Positions 40,001-52,000 of a stretch of 64,000 nucleotides of DNA are shown here, one piece after another. The stretch's first letter is position 1. Each line of letters starts with the position of its first letter. A program made the translations under genes and the position numbers. The notes beneath the pieces were generated by a model. It was not told the DNA's origin, did no database searches, and was given only the letters and a program-made list of their open reading frames with translations. Source of the stretch: Siphonodentalium dalli (Eukaryota > Mollusca > Scaphopoda > Gadilida > Siphonodentaliidae). Location of the stretch: contig CP136061.1 in assembly GCA_032622095.1 (NCBI GenBank), forward strand, positions 202,050,244 to 202,114,243, in the 5' to 3' direction.

Positions 40001-43000
40001 CGGAGGCGAGAAACTGCGTCTGCCACACCTCGATTCCTTGCAATTAACTCTAGCTCTTTTTTAGAGCCACAAGAAAAAACAGCAAGATCTCTCCGAAAAC
40101 CAAAGTGAGAATCAGGATTCGCATTGGATGGCAAGTAGCCCTGTTAATTAGAATTGTAATCTAAATGTGGGAGTGGCAGATCCAAACCATTTTTGGATTT
40201 TGTTATCTTTAAAGTAAAACAAAAACTGAATAAACAGGGCTGCGTAAAGCCTGGGAAGAGACATCGAGGTATGATTAATGTTCAGACTGTTTCCCCCCCC
40301 CCCTAACTGGAGCCAGCTTAAACCTTGACGTGAAGCTGAATCATACCGTGCAGCCAGTAGGGCGGTGGCGACATACTTGGTCACGACACAAATCCAGATA
40401 ACTCACCAACATGATGACACCACACTTAATGTTTCTAAATGAACACAATCCGCATTGAACTACATGTTGAATGGGCAGATCAGTCAAATATACATAGAAT
40501 GAATTGCCACAGCCCCAGTGGCTACACTGGCTACAACTCACCTCCCGTCAAAGAGCAAGCAATTTACGGCCATGCAGAGTCCCGGGAAATGGTCTTAACA
40601 GCAATTCCACCCGAGGGTAGACGCCAGGGAGCAACTTACTTTGGAAATTTTGATTATCCAATAAAGAGCCTCACATTGACATGATGAAAGTATTTTGTTC
40701 TCAATCTCAAAGTCACATAAAATTCATACTAAAATGCATGGCTATTATCCAAGTTTGGATGGCAAATTGTGACGTGATGCGATACCAGTTAAGTTGGTCC
40801 CTAGGGGGCTGACAGATCTTTGTATGTCCCACCTGCTTGTGAAAGGGAGATGGGAGGACGAAAATCTGAGGTAGGATCCAGCAGCAGCGGGCGAGCATGG
40901 TCGGATCCGTGCATACTGGAACCCACCCTCGGAACAGTATGGCGCCTTGCCTACAGTGACATTGGTGAAGTATGCGGCGGGGCCCCTCAAGGTCTGCATG
41001 GAACGAGGAATTTGATTAGCCTGAACCTGCTTGACAATGGGGTGACTGAAACCGAGGCCATACGAGGAAGAAAATTGCTTGTTTTATGACCAGTTATAAG
41101 GATCAGGAAAGTGACCTAAAAATATTCCAGGAAATTAGGTGACTGATGTGTCACATTATTACGTGTGAAATTGTGTCAGTGATCTGACAAAAAAGTTATT
41201 TTGTTGGCAAACAATCTCAATGTGTATTGTATTGTAAACGAATTCATAGTGAACTATGAGCCAAGCAAAACCACACAAGTGAGTTAATTCCTAGATAAAC
41301 GAAAAAAGGACCCAAACCTGATCCCTAATTTTGCTACATATGTCAACATGAAACAGATGTGTGAGTGACAATTTCAGAATTTCGACGTAAACAAAACGAA
41401 TGTTGTCACGTGGCAATTTCCACATAAACAAAGTTATAACTGCAATGTTGTCTCACTGGTTGAATGTTCTAATACTTACATTCTAAAACCACAAGAACAG
41501 AGATAACATAGCAACTGTGCTGTATAGGCATTCCCAAAGAGAGTTCAACACGTGAACGGCTGCATATATACAGACGAATTCGAATTCAATTCGGAATTCT
41601 AAACCACGTGCTCCGAAACCGGAAGTTGGGGAATTACCCACAATTTTCAACATAATAAAATAGTTTTAATTTTATTTTTTGCGTAAAATTGAATGAAATT
41701 GTCACTCTGATATTATTTTAATAATTATTGTGTCGTTTCCCAAAAATGAAACGATGTCACAACAAATTAAACAAATTGGAACGGAATTGTTAAATGAAGC
41801 CGACAATAATATGTGGTTTTCATTTGCTCATAGCGTGTACTTCCGTTCGAGTCACAAGAAGAAAAAGAGATCTTGACTGTGTCCCCACTTGCTTATATAC
41901 ATAACAAGTGAACAAATGACCTTGACCTGCTACGTCATATAAATAATGATTCAAAAAGGTACTTAAGCTATTTCGTACCAAAATAATAAATTTTAAACGG
42001 ATCTCATAGAATCCTTTCTTGTGAATAAAGATGAATATACTATGTTGTTCAGTGTGTAACGTATCTTTGAAGGGAATATATCAGCAGGGTGCGAAATGTG
42101 GTCGACGAAGAGACGGCCAAACAACTCGTACATGCATTTATCACAAGCCGTATAGACTACTGTAACTCACTTTTATTTGGTTGCAACACATACCTTATTC
42201 GGAAACTTCAGCTTGTACAAAACTGTGCTGCTAGGATTGTTACCAAAACAAAGAAATTTGATAACATCACTCCAATTTTAGCTAAATTACATTGGCTTCC
42301 CATTGAGCAGAGGATCCATTTTAAGGTCTTGCTTTTCACTTATAAGTGTTTAAATAATCTGGCACCATCGTACTTGTCGGATCTCATTCAGCGCTATCAA
42401 TCCGTCAGACCCCTCAGGTCCGCCAAGGCATATCAACTTGTCTATAAACCTGGGGATCTGGTTACATGCGGCGATCGCGCTTTTTCTGTGGCTGGCCCAA
42501 AGCTGTGGAATCTACTTCCTGACCACTTAAGGATTCCACAAACCATAAATGAGTTCAAATCCGCACTTAAAACCCACCTGTTTGAAGTGGCATTTGGTCC
42601 TCGGCCCACATTGCGTAAAGTTAAGAAATAGCCGCAGTTTATGTTGTATATCTGTATTGTGTTGTATATGTTTTATGTGTATATTGTTAAGTCCGAGAGC
42701 ACATTTGTGGAGTCGTGACTATAAACCTTATTATTATTATTATTATTATTAATTGAAAAAGATTAAATGGCATGATATAGTCAGATGGGAATAGTAAATA
42801 TAAACTTTGATTAAATGCACAGTGCAATTAATTTCAAGTGGCATAAAGTTTCCCAAATTTTATAGAGTCACATTCTCTTACACTAGTGACTTCACAATGA
42901 ATTCATCTTTGTTGAATTTGGCTTCCAGAAATTGAAACCAAAAGAGTTATATATATAGTGATCATGTCCAAGTTATAGAACTACAAATGGTGGAAAAGTT

Positions 43001-46000
43001 CTATCAAGGCACAGAAAAGGAATACATTGTTTGAGTTTTATGCCTTATCTATGTACTTTTATTCTCTCAATTGAATTAACAATGGTTAAACTAGTAGAGA
43101 AAGTCATTCAATTTTATAAAATGTATCCTGTTGTTAATTCATGTTAATCCATCCCAGGGTTTAGATTCAATGGTGTCACACCTGATTGGCATCTACTAGC
43201 ATCGAGTTGAGCATGAATTGTTTTCTTCTTTTTCTATGGTACGGCTTGCTGTCATCATGCTGACTATTAAACCAGGGATCGAGTACATACACGCCATTTT
43301 TCCAGAATTTTGCGGAACCTCTGACTTAGTCATGGTAGGGATCTTTAGTGTGTGCACATTGATGCACAAGGGGCAGTTATTGGCATCGGTGCCTGATCCG
43401 ACGGTGTTCGTACTATTATAGTGTCGTCCCTAAACATGACACTGTGGGAAGAGCAGAAGTACAAAATTCATCCTGTAAGTTTTTTTTTAAATGTGTCTGA
43501 AATTGTTTTGCTTCTGAAATAGTTTTCAGAGCACTGATCGTGGCACTGATGGTTGATTATTGATCATCATGGAACTGGGAACACAGATGATGATACATAA
43601 GTCAGATGATAGATCAGGTGGAGCCACTAACCAACTTAACTATCTGTTTATATTATTATTATTATTATATTAACATTTGTAGAGCGCCTATTTCACAACA
43701 GAGTTGTGTTCATAGGCGCTGTTACAGTAATGCCCTAAATAATCGAGTCCTTAACCACAGCAGAATTATGAATAACTTTTCAGGATTTAGTCGTAAATAT
43801 GGCTTGTTGCCATTAATCAGAAAGCTCTCACTGAGAGCTTTCCGCTGAATGGCAACAAGCCATATTTCCGACTAAATCCTGAAAAGTTACCGATAATTCT
43901 GCTGTGGTTAAGGAGTCGAGTTTTTAGGGCATTACTGTACATAAAATATGCTATAAAATATATATACAATAAAAGAACATCATTACCAGAATAAAAGATA
44001 ACACATGGATAAGATTATTCAAGAGATGGAAAGTTCTAAAAACACAGTTATAACTTAAAAGTTAAAAGTTATTCGGATAGAAATAAGAATCTAAAAACTG
44101 ACAGCAGTCAGTAAAAGTTTCAATTGAGTCCATAAGCAATTTTAAAAAGGTTTGTCTTTAAAAGTTTACGAAATTCCAAACGATCATGAGTTAGTCTTAG
44201 ATCGTCTGGGAATTTGTTCCACAAAGTGGTTTATAGAAAAAGTTGACAAAACGCATCATTAATAAAGTGTATGGATCTGCAAACTATTATTGGGGTTTTT
44301 GGGGAAAATAAATTTTTACACCATAGGTCTACTTACCTACTACGCCTGGGCCATTGGAACATATACCTGAAAAATAGCCAAAGAAACGATTGAGATTGTT
44401 CACTTTTATTCAATTCACATGAAGGATGCCATCGATGTGTTGGCAATCAGAAGGTGAATTAAAGTCATTAGCTTCACTCCCGGTGGGCATATATTTGATG
44501 TCAGACAGAACTGTGCCCGATATACCACAAGAAAGGTCATAAAAAACTAGAAAGAAAACCCCAATGTGGCATATTATTAGTGCGGTACTCGCCCTGTATT
44601 AAATTGTTGAAAACTGCGATCAGAGTAAGAAATCTTCTCAGATACTAACACATTTTCGGAGCGAATCAGCGCGCGGAGTCTCATGGAATTATATTCGGAG
44701 GAAATCGGAACCACCCGAATAACGACGATCGGCTGGCACGCACGACTGGGAGAACAGCCAAAACAAAGGCCGGCATGTCGATAACGAAAGTAGATTCAAC
44801 AAAAAGAGAAGAAAAAAAATAATAATAATAATAGGGGGCCTATCATAGTTTTTGCATTCAAGTTTTCTAAGTAAAATGTCGACAATTATTTGGCAACTAA
44901 CAAAGTTTTCACACTCTGTATATATATTTATATGTATATGGAATTTTTGCAAATTTAGGAGAGAATGAGTACGTATTCACAGTGTGCAAAAGACGATTGG
45001 CACACCTCCGAAATTATCCAGGTTCACCAATAATAAACAAATCTGGGAATTCTGCCTTCTAATCTAACGTCAACATATTTGGCCGAATACAAGGTGAAGT
45101 TATCTGCATGCGAATTATTGACTTCTGTAAATGTAAATTATAAGCAATATTTCAATAATATTTGACATCACAATAGACCAATCGTGCTGAAGTAGATCGA
45201 TTGGTCTTCCTGACACTGTTGTAAGAGATTTCTTGAATATTGAAATTTTGTTTGCTTGAAGATTTGTTCAAATTTATGATGAATATACCAGCAAAAAATT
45301 ATACATTGTCTTTCATTAGTTTCAAAATTGTCTTTCATTAGTTTCAAAATGAATAAGAATAATTTGTTTACAAAAAAATGGTTGTAACTTGAAAGAACAA
45401 TTTAGAGTAGGCCTACTCCCTTTATCCAAGATTCATGCTGGCTGTGAAAGACCGATGGGATTATTTTAGCCCGATCGGTATATTTTAGCCCGATCGGGCT
45501 ATTATTGATTGATCGGTGGTTCACCCAGACCTGTAGGATATGCGCACTATAGGATATAGATAAGGCGTTTTATGTATGGGAGGCCTATTTCACTTGAAAG
45601 AACAATTTATAGTAGGCCTACTCCCTTTATCCAAGATTCAGGCTGGCTGTGAAAGACCGATCGGTCTATTTTAGCCCGATCTGTCTATTTTAGCCCGATC
45701 GGGCTATTATTGATTGATCGGTGGTTCACCCAGACCTGTAGGGTATGCGCGCTATAGTATATAGATAAGGCGTTTCATGTATGGGAGGCCAATTTCACTT
45801 GAAAGAACAATTTAGAGTAGGCCTACTCCCTTTATCCAAGATTCAAGCTGGCTGTGAAAGAACGATCGGTCTATTTTAGCCTGATCGGTCTACTTTAGCC
45901 CGATCGGGCTGTTATTGATTGATCGGTGGTTCACCCAGACCTGTAGGATATACGCGCTATAGCATATAGATACGGCATTTCATGTATGGGATACCCATTT

Positions 46001-49000
46001 CACATTTATTATTCATTTACGATCAAGCGCAAATATTTCGCAAAATAACATATATCATTTGCGCTTCAGTGTAAATCATTTGCGCAAATAAAAATTAATA
46101 TGCATTGATATCACCCCCCTGAATTAATTTTAAATGGCACAGACCCACCATATGAGGGAAGCATGCCCCCCCCCCCCCCCCCCCCCCCCAGTAACCCCAA
46201 TATCTCTTTTATGACCATGGAAATGGTAGAGATATGTGCAGGATATATCTCTTTTATAAAATATACTAGATCTCTGGGATGGAGACACAAATTCTTGGGG
46301 ACAGGGATGCTGATAATATGAAAATTGGGGTTTTCCCCAATTTCAAGTCAATAAGTACACCATATGAGGGAAGCGAGTCCCCAGTAACCCCGAATTCCAT
46401 ATTTATGGCCATGGAAATGGTATATATCTGTGTAGGAGATGTCCCTTTAATAAAATATACTAGAGCTCTGGGAGTGAGGCACCAATTCTTGGGACACCAG
46501 GGACAGAGATGCTGATATACATGTATGCATATGGAAATATTTTTTCTTCAATGTTTCAGTATTATATGGGGCTACTACTATGGGTCCATGATAATATACT
46601 ATGAGATGGACTCTATCATTCACAATCAGAGGGAAGTATAAAGGGAGTGTTAGGTATTTGCGCTTAAGCGCAAATATATTGATAGACATATACTTGCGCT
46701 TAAGCGCAAATGATTCATTTTCACATTTTATATTAACTAATTGCATTTAAGCGTAAATCAGTTACGCTTAATGTAATCATTTACGCTTAAGCATAATTGA
46801 CTTATGCGTTATCATAATACATTGGAATTATATTAAGAGCAATAATTTCATCGGCTGTCTTACCTTATATGTATATTTGTATAATCTGATGTATGTTAAC
46901 TTACTGGCATTAGTAATGTGGTTGCATCCATTTCAGCTTGAGTATGTGGAGTTCAATGGGGGTGTATATGAATTACGGTTAAGCGCAACTCATTTACGCT
47001 TAAGTGGATTTCATTTACACTTAAGCGTAATTGAAATGAATTATGCTTAAGCAAATACATGTACCTATCTCCAACTGGTTTCCTCAGTCTGAACATCCAT
47101 CTTAGTATGGGATCTGGGTGGAGTCCTCACCTATGTTTGAGTAATGTTTTATGGCCTGAGTTAATTTGAGTTTAGAGCAAATCACATGGGAGTCTTTTTT
47201 ACATTTATTATTTATTTGCATACAAATATTTGCGCTTAAGCATAAAGCAATTGCGCTTACTTAGTGCAAATACACAACATTTCTTTACTTCCATCCAATT
47301 TTAACTGTCAATGATTGAGTCCATCTTATGGTATATTTATTTGGGCCTATATAAACTCAAAAATTTAAGAAAACATAATTCCATATGGATATCTATATCA
47401 CTATCGCTGTACTAGAATAGTGAATAGCAATATGGCACACATGTAGCATTGCACAGGTAATTAAACAGTTTGAAATACACATGTAAGACAACTCTTTCTG
47501 CACGAGACTGTACCTGCTGATCATAAAATCGGTCAACGATCTGCAACGATTACAAATTTCTATAAATAGTAACATTTTCAACTGTTACCGTTGTTCATTG
47601 CTCGATCATGACCACTTTGATTATAATTCTTTCATAACTCGGTCAATGTTCTTCCGTTGGTGATTTCAGGCAATAATTCCTTTTATATCCCTCCCATTCG
47701 AATTGACTATACCGCTTGTTTTTCGTTTTATTAAGCTGATGTTACGCTATTCCAGCAAACGGCCTCCCTCCACGGAAGCTATTTTCTGAGAACGAAAGCC
47801 GACTCAATCCCGACCAAGTCGGAAGTGTTCGGGTGTTTCCGCGACTGCACACGACAACTCGTTTGTGTATTTATTTCGCGTTTACAGTGGAATTATTCGT
47901 CCCGATTGAGGTAAAGTAAATAGTTAGTTACGTGGCCGTATAATTAGTACAAACTGATATCTGGTTAGGGCATTTCGTGTATGGGGGTTATTTTATTCAG
48001 TCTTTCCACAGAATAACGCAGGGAACTCAATTGTGAGGTTCAATTTACGTTTCACATCACTTTAATATATAGTTACATGATATTAAGTTACATTATTTCT
48101 CGACACAAGCATGTGTTTCCTCAACAGCATGTTGGTTAGTTTTCTGATAAAAGCCCTAAAAAACAGTGATGTTTCCGGTAAGATAGGGTAAAAAGTAGGG
48201 GTGAGCAGGCAGAATTTTTATATATATATTGAATATATTCATTTGGCATATACAGTAACGCCCAAAGTATATGAATGACCCTTTACCCACAGCAGAATTA
48301 AGGGAAATTTTTAAGGATTTAGTCGAAAATATGGCTTGCTGCCATTCACCGGAAAGCGATCGGTGAGAGCTTTCCAATGAATGGCAACAAGCCATATTTT
48401 CGACTAAATCCTGAACAATTTCCCATAATTCTGCAGTGGTTAAAGGGTCATATACTTCAGGCATTACTGTACAAAAGGGGAGCCGCCATCTTAAAAACAC
48501 TGAATTTCAGTGTAAATAACACAGATCGGCTACTGCATGATTAGCAGTTTTACTGTGATCTGAGTTCTATAAATGCATTTCTTTGGTTTCGGTTTTTGTG
48601 CTTATTATTTAAATTATGATAAAACTAGTAGGGGCAGAGGTCTGGACTTGGGTGGGTGGGTTACCGGAAACATCACTATTTTTTTTAGGCATAAAAAAGA
48701 ATACATGTGCCAAATTTCATAACAAGGGCCTCATTCTGCTTAGGCCTCATCTTCTGCGAATTATTTATAGTCTCAAATAAACATTGATTTTATAAGTTAC
48801 TTTTTCCCTACTGTTCAGTTTCTATATCCCCTAATTTGCAAAAGATAAAAAGCATAATCGAGGTGACTATAATGGGTGAATATCACCAATTTTAACTGGG
48901 AAAATTCAATCTGATCCTAAGTCTCCCATCGCAGTTGAGGCCTAAGCAGAATTGAGGTTCTGTCTGTGTCTGTCCTAAAGGGTGAATATAGTGTCGCTAT

Positions 49001-52000
49001 CCTGTACAGCAGGCTAGCATCACCAAATTCACCCTCGGGGGACCTGATTCTGCAAATGACAGGCATACTATTTGCAGGTCTGGATCATACTAACCTGGTG
49101 GGTATATTGTTGTAATCTGACCAGACGATGTTGTTGTGGTCACTGATGTTGTTGTTGATGAGGTTGTAGCTGTTGATGAGGTTGTTGATGACGTCGTTGT
49201 TGTTACTGTCGATGTTGTGATCGATGTTGTTGTGGTTGTTACTGTTGAGGTTGTAGTGGTTGTTGTTGTCGATGTTGTTGTTGATGAGGTTGTAGTTGTT
49301 GAGCTTGTAGTGGTCGATGTTGTTGTCGTTGGAGAACTTCCTGTTGAACTCACTGTCTGGCCAGTGCAGGAAACATACAACCTATTTGCTATAAAACAGA
49401 GGCAAGATTTTATGCATTGCATCCAAGATATCAAAGTGTCAATTTAAAAAAATATATTAAACCACAAAAATTAATAAATCTAAAATAAAAAAGTAAGAGA
49501 AGGAAATGACAGTTTACTGATTACATTATGTAGGCTACTTTTGTGAGCAGATTTCGTGATAAACATGAATTGAATACCCGGGGGAAATTTTGTAATTATA
49601 AGCGATGCAAAGCAAAATAGCTCGAAGAAGTCACCAAATTCATGCAATCTCGAGCTGGGATCTTTATCTGCTGTGAAATACATTATTAATTAACTGGCAT
49701 TAACTAGGAAATTTAAAAACTGCCTTATTTTTTCAATTTTATAAAGTTCCCCGTCAGAAGATAAAAAAGTTCCAAGGTTTTGAACTTGTGGAATATGATC
49801 GCTACGGGTGTTAGCCAGAGTAAGATGAACCCTTTCTATACTAAATACTCATTGATGAGTAGTTACCTTTGGCAATGTTCAGATAATAAGTTCAACAAAT
49901 GACCATTTATTATCTGAACATTTCCAACCAATGAATATGAATCATTCATTCTTCTCTTATATTATCTTCTGTTATGTCTGTCATCTGTGTTTATTACATG
50001 AACACCCACCAAAAGAATTAATAGACCATTCCAATGTATACTTTTGTAACCACAGCAGAATTATGGGTAGTGAGAGCTTTCTGATGAATGGCAACAAGTC
50101 ATATTTATGACTAAATCCTGAAAAATTACCAATAATTCTGCTGTGGTTAAGGAGTCGATTATTTAGGGCTTTTTAGAGCAACTCACATGTGTAGACCAGA
50201 CAATAGCTGTCTAAAGCCTGTGCTGTGTCTTTATTCAGGGTGATGTCACTGCTTGTTAGAACCCGAGCATGTATTTGCTGGCATCTTGATGGATAGAGTC
50301 CGTCGTACACCGACAAATACAGTGTGGATTGACATGGCAACGATGGGTATATATCAACCACCGTCACATTGTCTGTACTACTCGGAAGCGGACTGATTGT
50401 GCATTGGCAGTTTGTCAGGTCAGGGTTCACTGTTTTCAGCCGTAATATGTGTATTCCGGGATCCAACAGTCTGGTGTAGCTCTGTTCCACACAAATATCA
50501 ATGTCTGAAATAAAGATTAAAATGCATGGTGTGAACAAGAATGTGTCTAGATGGTTTCTGTAGGCAGAGTTGTTTCCACTATGTAATTTCCAACTGAACC
50601 CCCTCCCCCCCAAATGCCCTTGAATCAGACCAACCTTCGAATTTCACTATTACCCATTTGCAACCCCCTCTAAATTTTCTAACTGGTACACCAAACTTCC
50701 AATCATTGGAAATTTCCAACCCAAAACCCCCCTCCCCTTCAACGTTGGACAATTTCCAACTGATGGTCCAAAATTTTGACCGAAAGTAGGAAAATATGTG
50801 ATTGTTGGTCGAAAAACAAAAAAAATCCAACTAAATATTGGTTGGAAAAACAAACTATGAGAACAATTTCAACATATTTTTGGTGTGAAATTTCCAAATA
50901 TCAGACATGAAATTTCCAACTGTTGGAAATTTACATGAAAGTTGCGGGGAGAGGTGAAACACAGGTGAATCCTTCTGCACTTGTAATATATTTTCATCAT
51001 TCTCTCGCATGCTCATTTATCCTGAACGCGCCTCCAAATGAATGATATATCATTCCTAGAGGTGCCATGATTATTTATTTTGATAATCGATAACCGGTCA
51101 TCAACAATCGACGATTAATTGTTCCTAATATTAATAACATCGGTGGAAGTATTCTGTATTATGGCATATTGTCTGGGTGCTGGTTAACTGCTGTTGCTGA
51201 TTGTTTCAGACATCAGCTGATGTAATTGTTACGTTAGCAAAGTGGATCATAAACCACTGGTAATGACTAATGAGCACAATGTATTCAATACCAGCACAGT
51301 TCTCGACAATGTCATGGTTATAATTTTTGTGACTTCATTAGACTGAACATAGCGATTAATTTCAGTGTTATGAATACCGCCAAACATACAAACAATGTAA
51401 AAGTAGGAATGCACCAAGGACCGCTGGCAGTTACTAAAAAAAGGAATCTAATGTTACGCAAACTATAAGCTTCAGCAAATTTCCAGAGGGTGGATAACAA
51501 TCAGTCCCCATTGGTCCAATCAGATTCAAGGGCAAGTACATTCAGTTCATTGAACATGATACCAGTTGGCACATTTCAAAGACGTAGTGTCGCCTTTCTT
51601 GTAGAAATATACAACGACGTTGCCATAAGGTCAATGCTGCATTGCCGCCAATTTGTAAGAATAAGAATATACAACAATCCGAAGAGTAACCATGTCGCAT
51701 CATCAAATGAACTGCCCACTGTTTGCAACATAGTAGTAGTACTCATATTGTCAGATTAAATTTGATATGTGATCAAAGGTTATTAACCCCTTGGTTGTAG
51801 ATTAAACTGTGTAAAACAAACACGGTATTCATTAATACCAGGCATTTTCCGACATCAGAAATAACACAGATTAATCGACGACGGAAATGGTAATCAATTA
51901 TTCAGGCTTTAACAACAGTTCATTGATTATACGATTAATTGTCATTGCTATTTATAAATCCATTTGGTAAATGAAGTAAAGTGTCTTCTATCTCTACTGG

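Larger units (their letters stand above)
36953..42079 (-). mobile_element. DIRS-like element 2, 5.1 kb, nested in a LINE
   Basis: Left end 36953-37190 and right end 41861-42079 are inverted complements with unlike tips. The block at 37263-37356 is the reverse complement of the right tip joined to the left tip, as in DIRS elements; its position near the left end implies a minus orientation. The LINE codons rejoin without gain or loss, so there is no target duplication, as expected for recombinase-mediated insertion. Interior frames are at most about 112 codons and none resembles a recombinase or reverse transcriptase. Confidence 0.8.
36684..42760 (+). pseudogene. 5'-truncated LINE (CR1/L2-like) split by a DIRS-like insertion
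   Basis: Reverse-transcriptase sequence lies at 36690-36952 (with IKIWMTDNFLKLNPDKTELI) and continues at 42080-42630 (with DYCNSLLFG, LQLVQNCAARIV, LHWLPIEQRI and NLLPDHLRI). Removing 36953-42079 rejoins the frame as CHLRN-ISRVRN. A 3' end with a TTATTATT microsatellite at about 42728-42750 fits the CR1/L2 group. The 5' part is missing. It is a dead copy in an intron of the minus-strand gene. Confidence 0.85.

Noticed and set aside
43218-43421. 67-codon plus-strand frame with two hydrophobic stretches
   Set aside because: No conserved neighbour exon, no matching phase and no recognised similarity; could be chance in an intron.
5571-46190. Homopolymer G or C runs at about 5575, 13152, 15481, 37545 and 46167 as functional G-quadruplex sites
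   Set aside because: Most are simple runs of the kind that slip in replication or sequencing; nothing around them suggests a role.
49136-49447. Plus-strand Val-rich open frame
   Set aside because: Antisense shadow of Thr-rich stalk exon 2.
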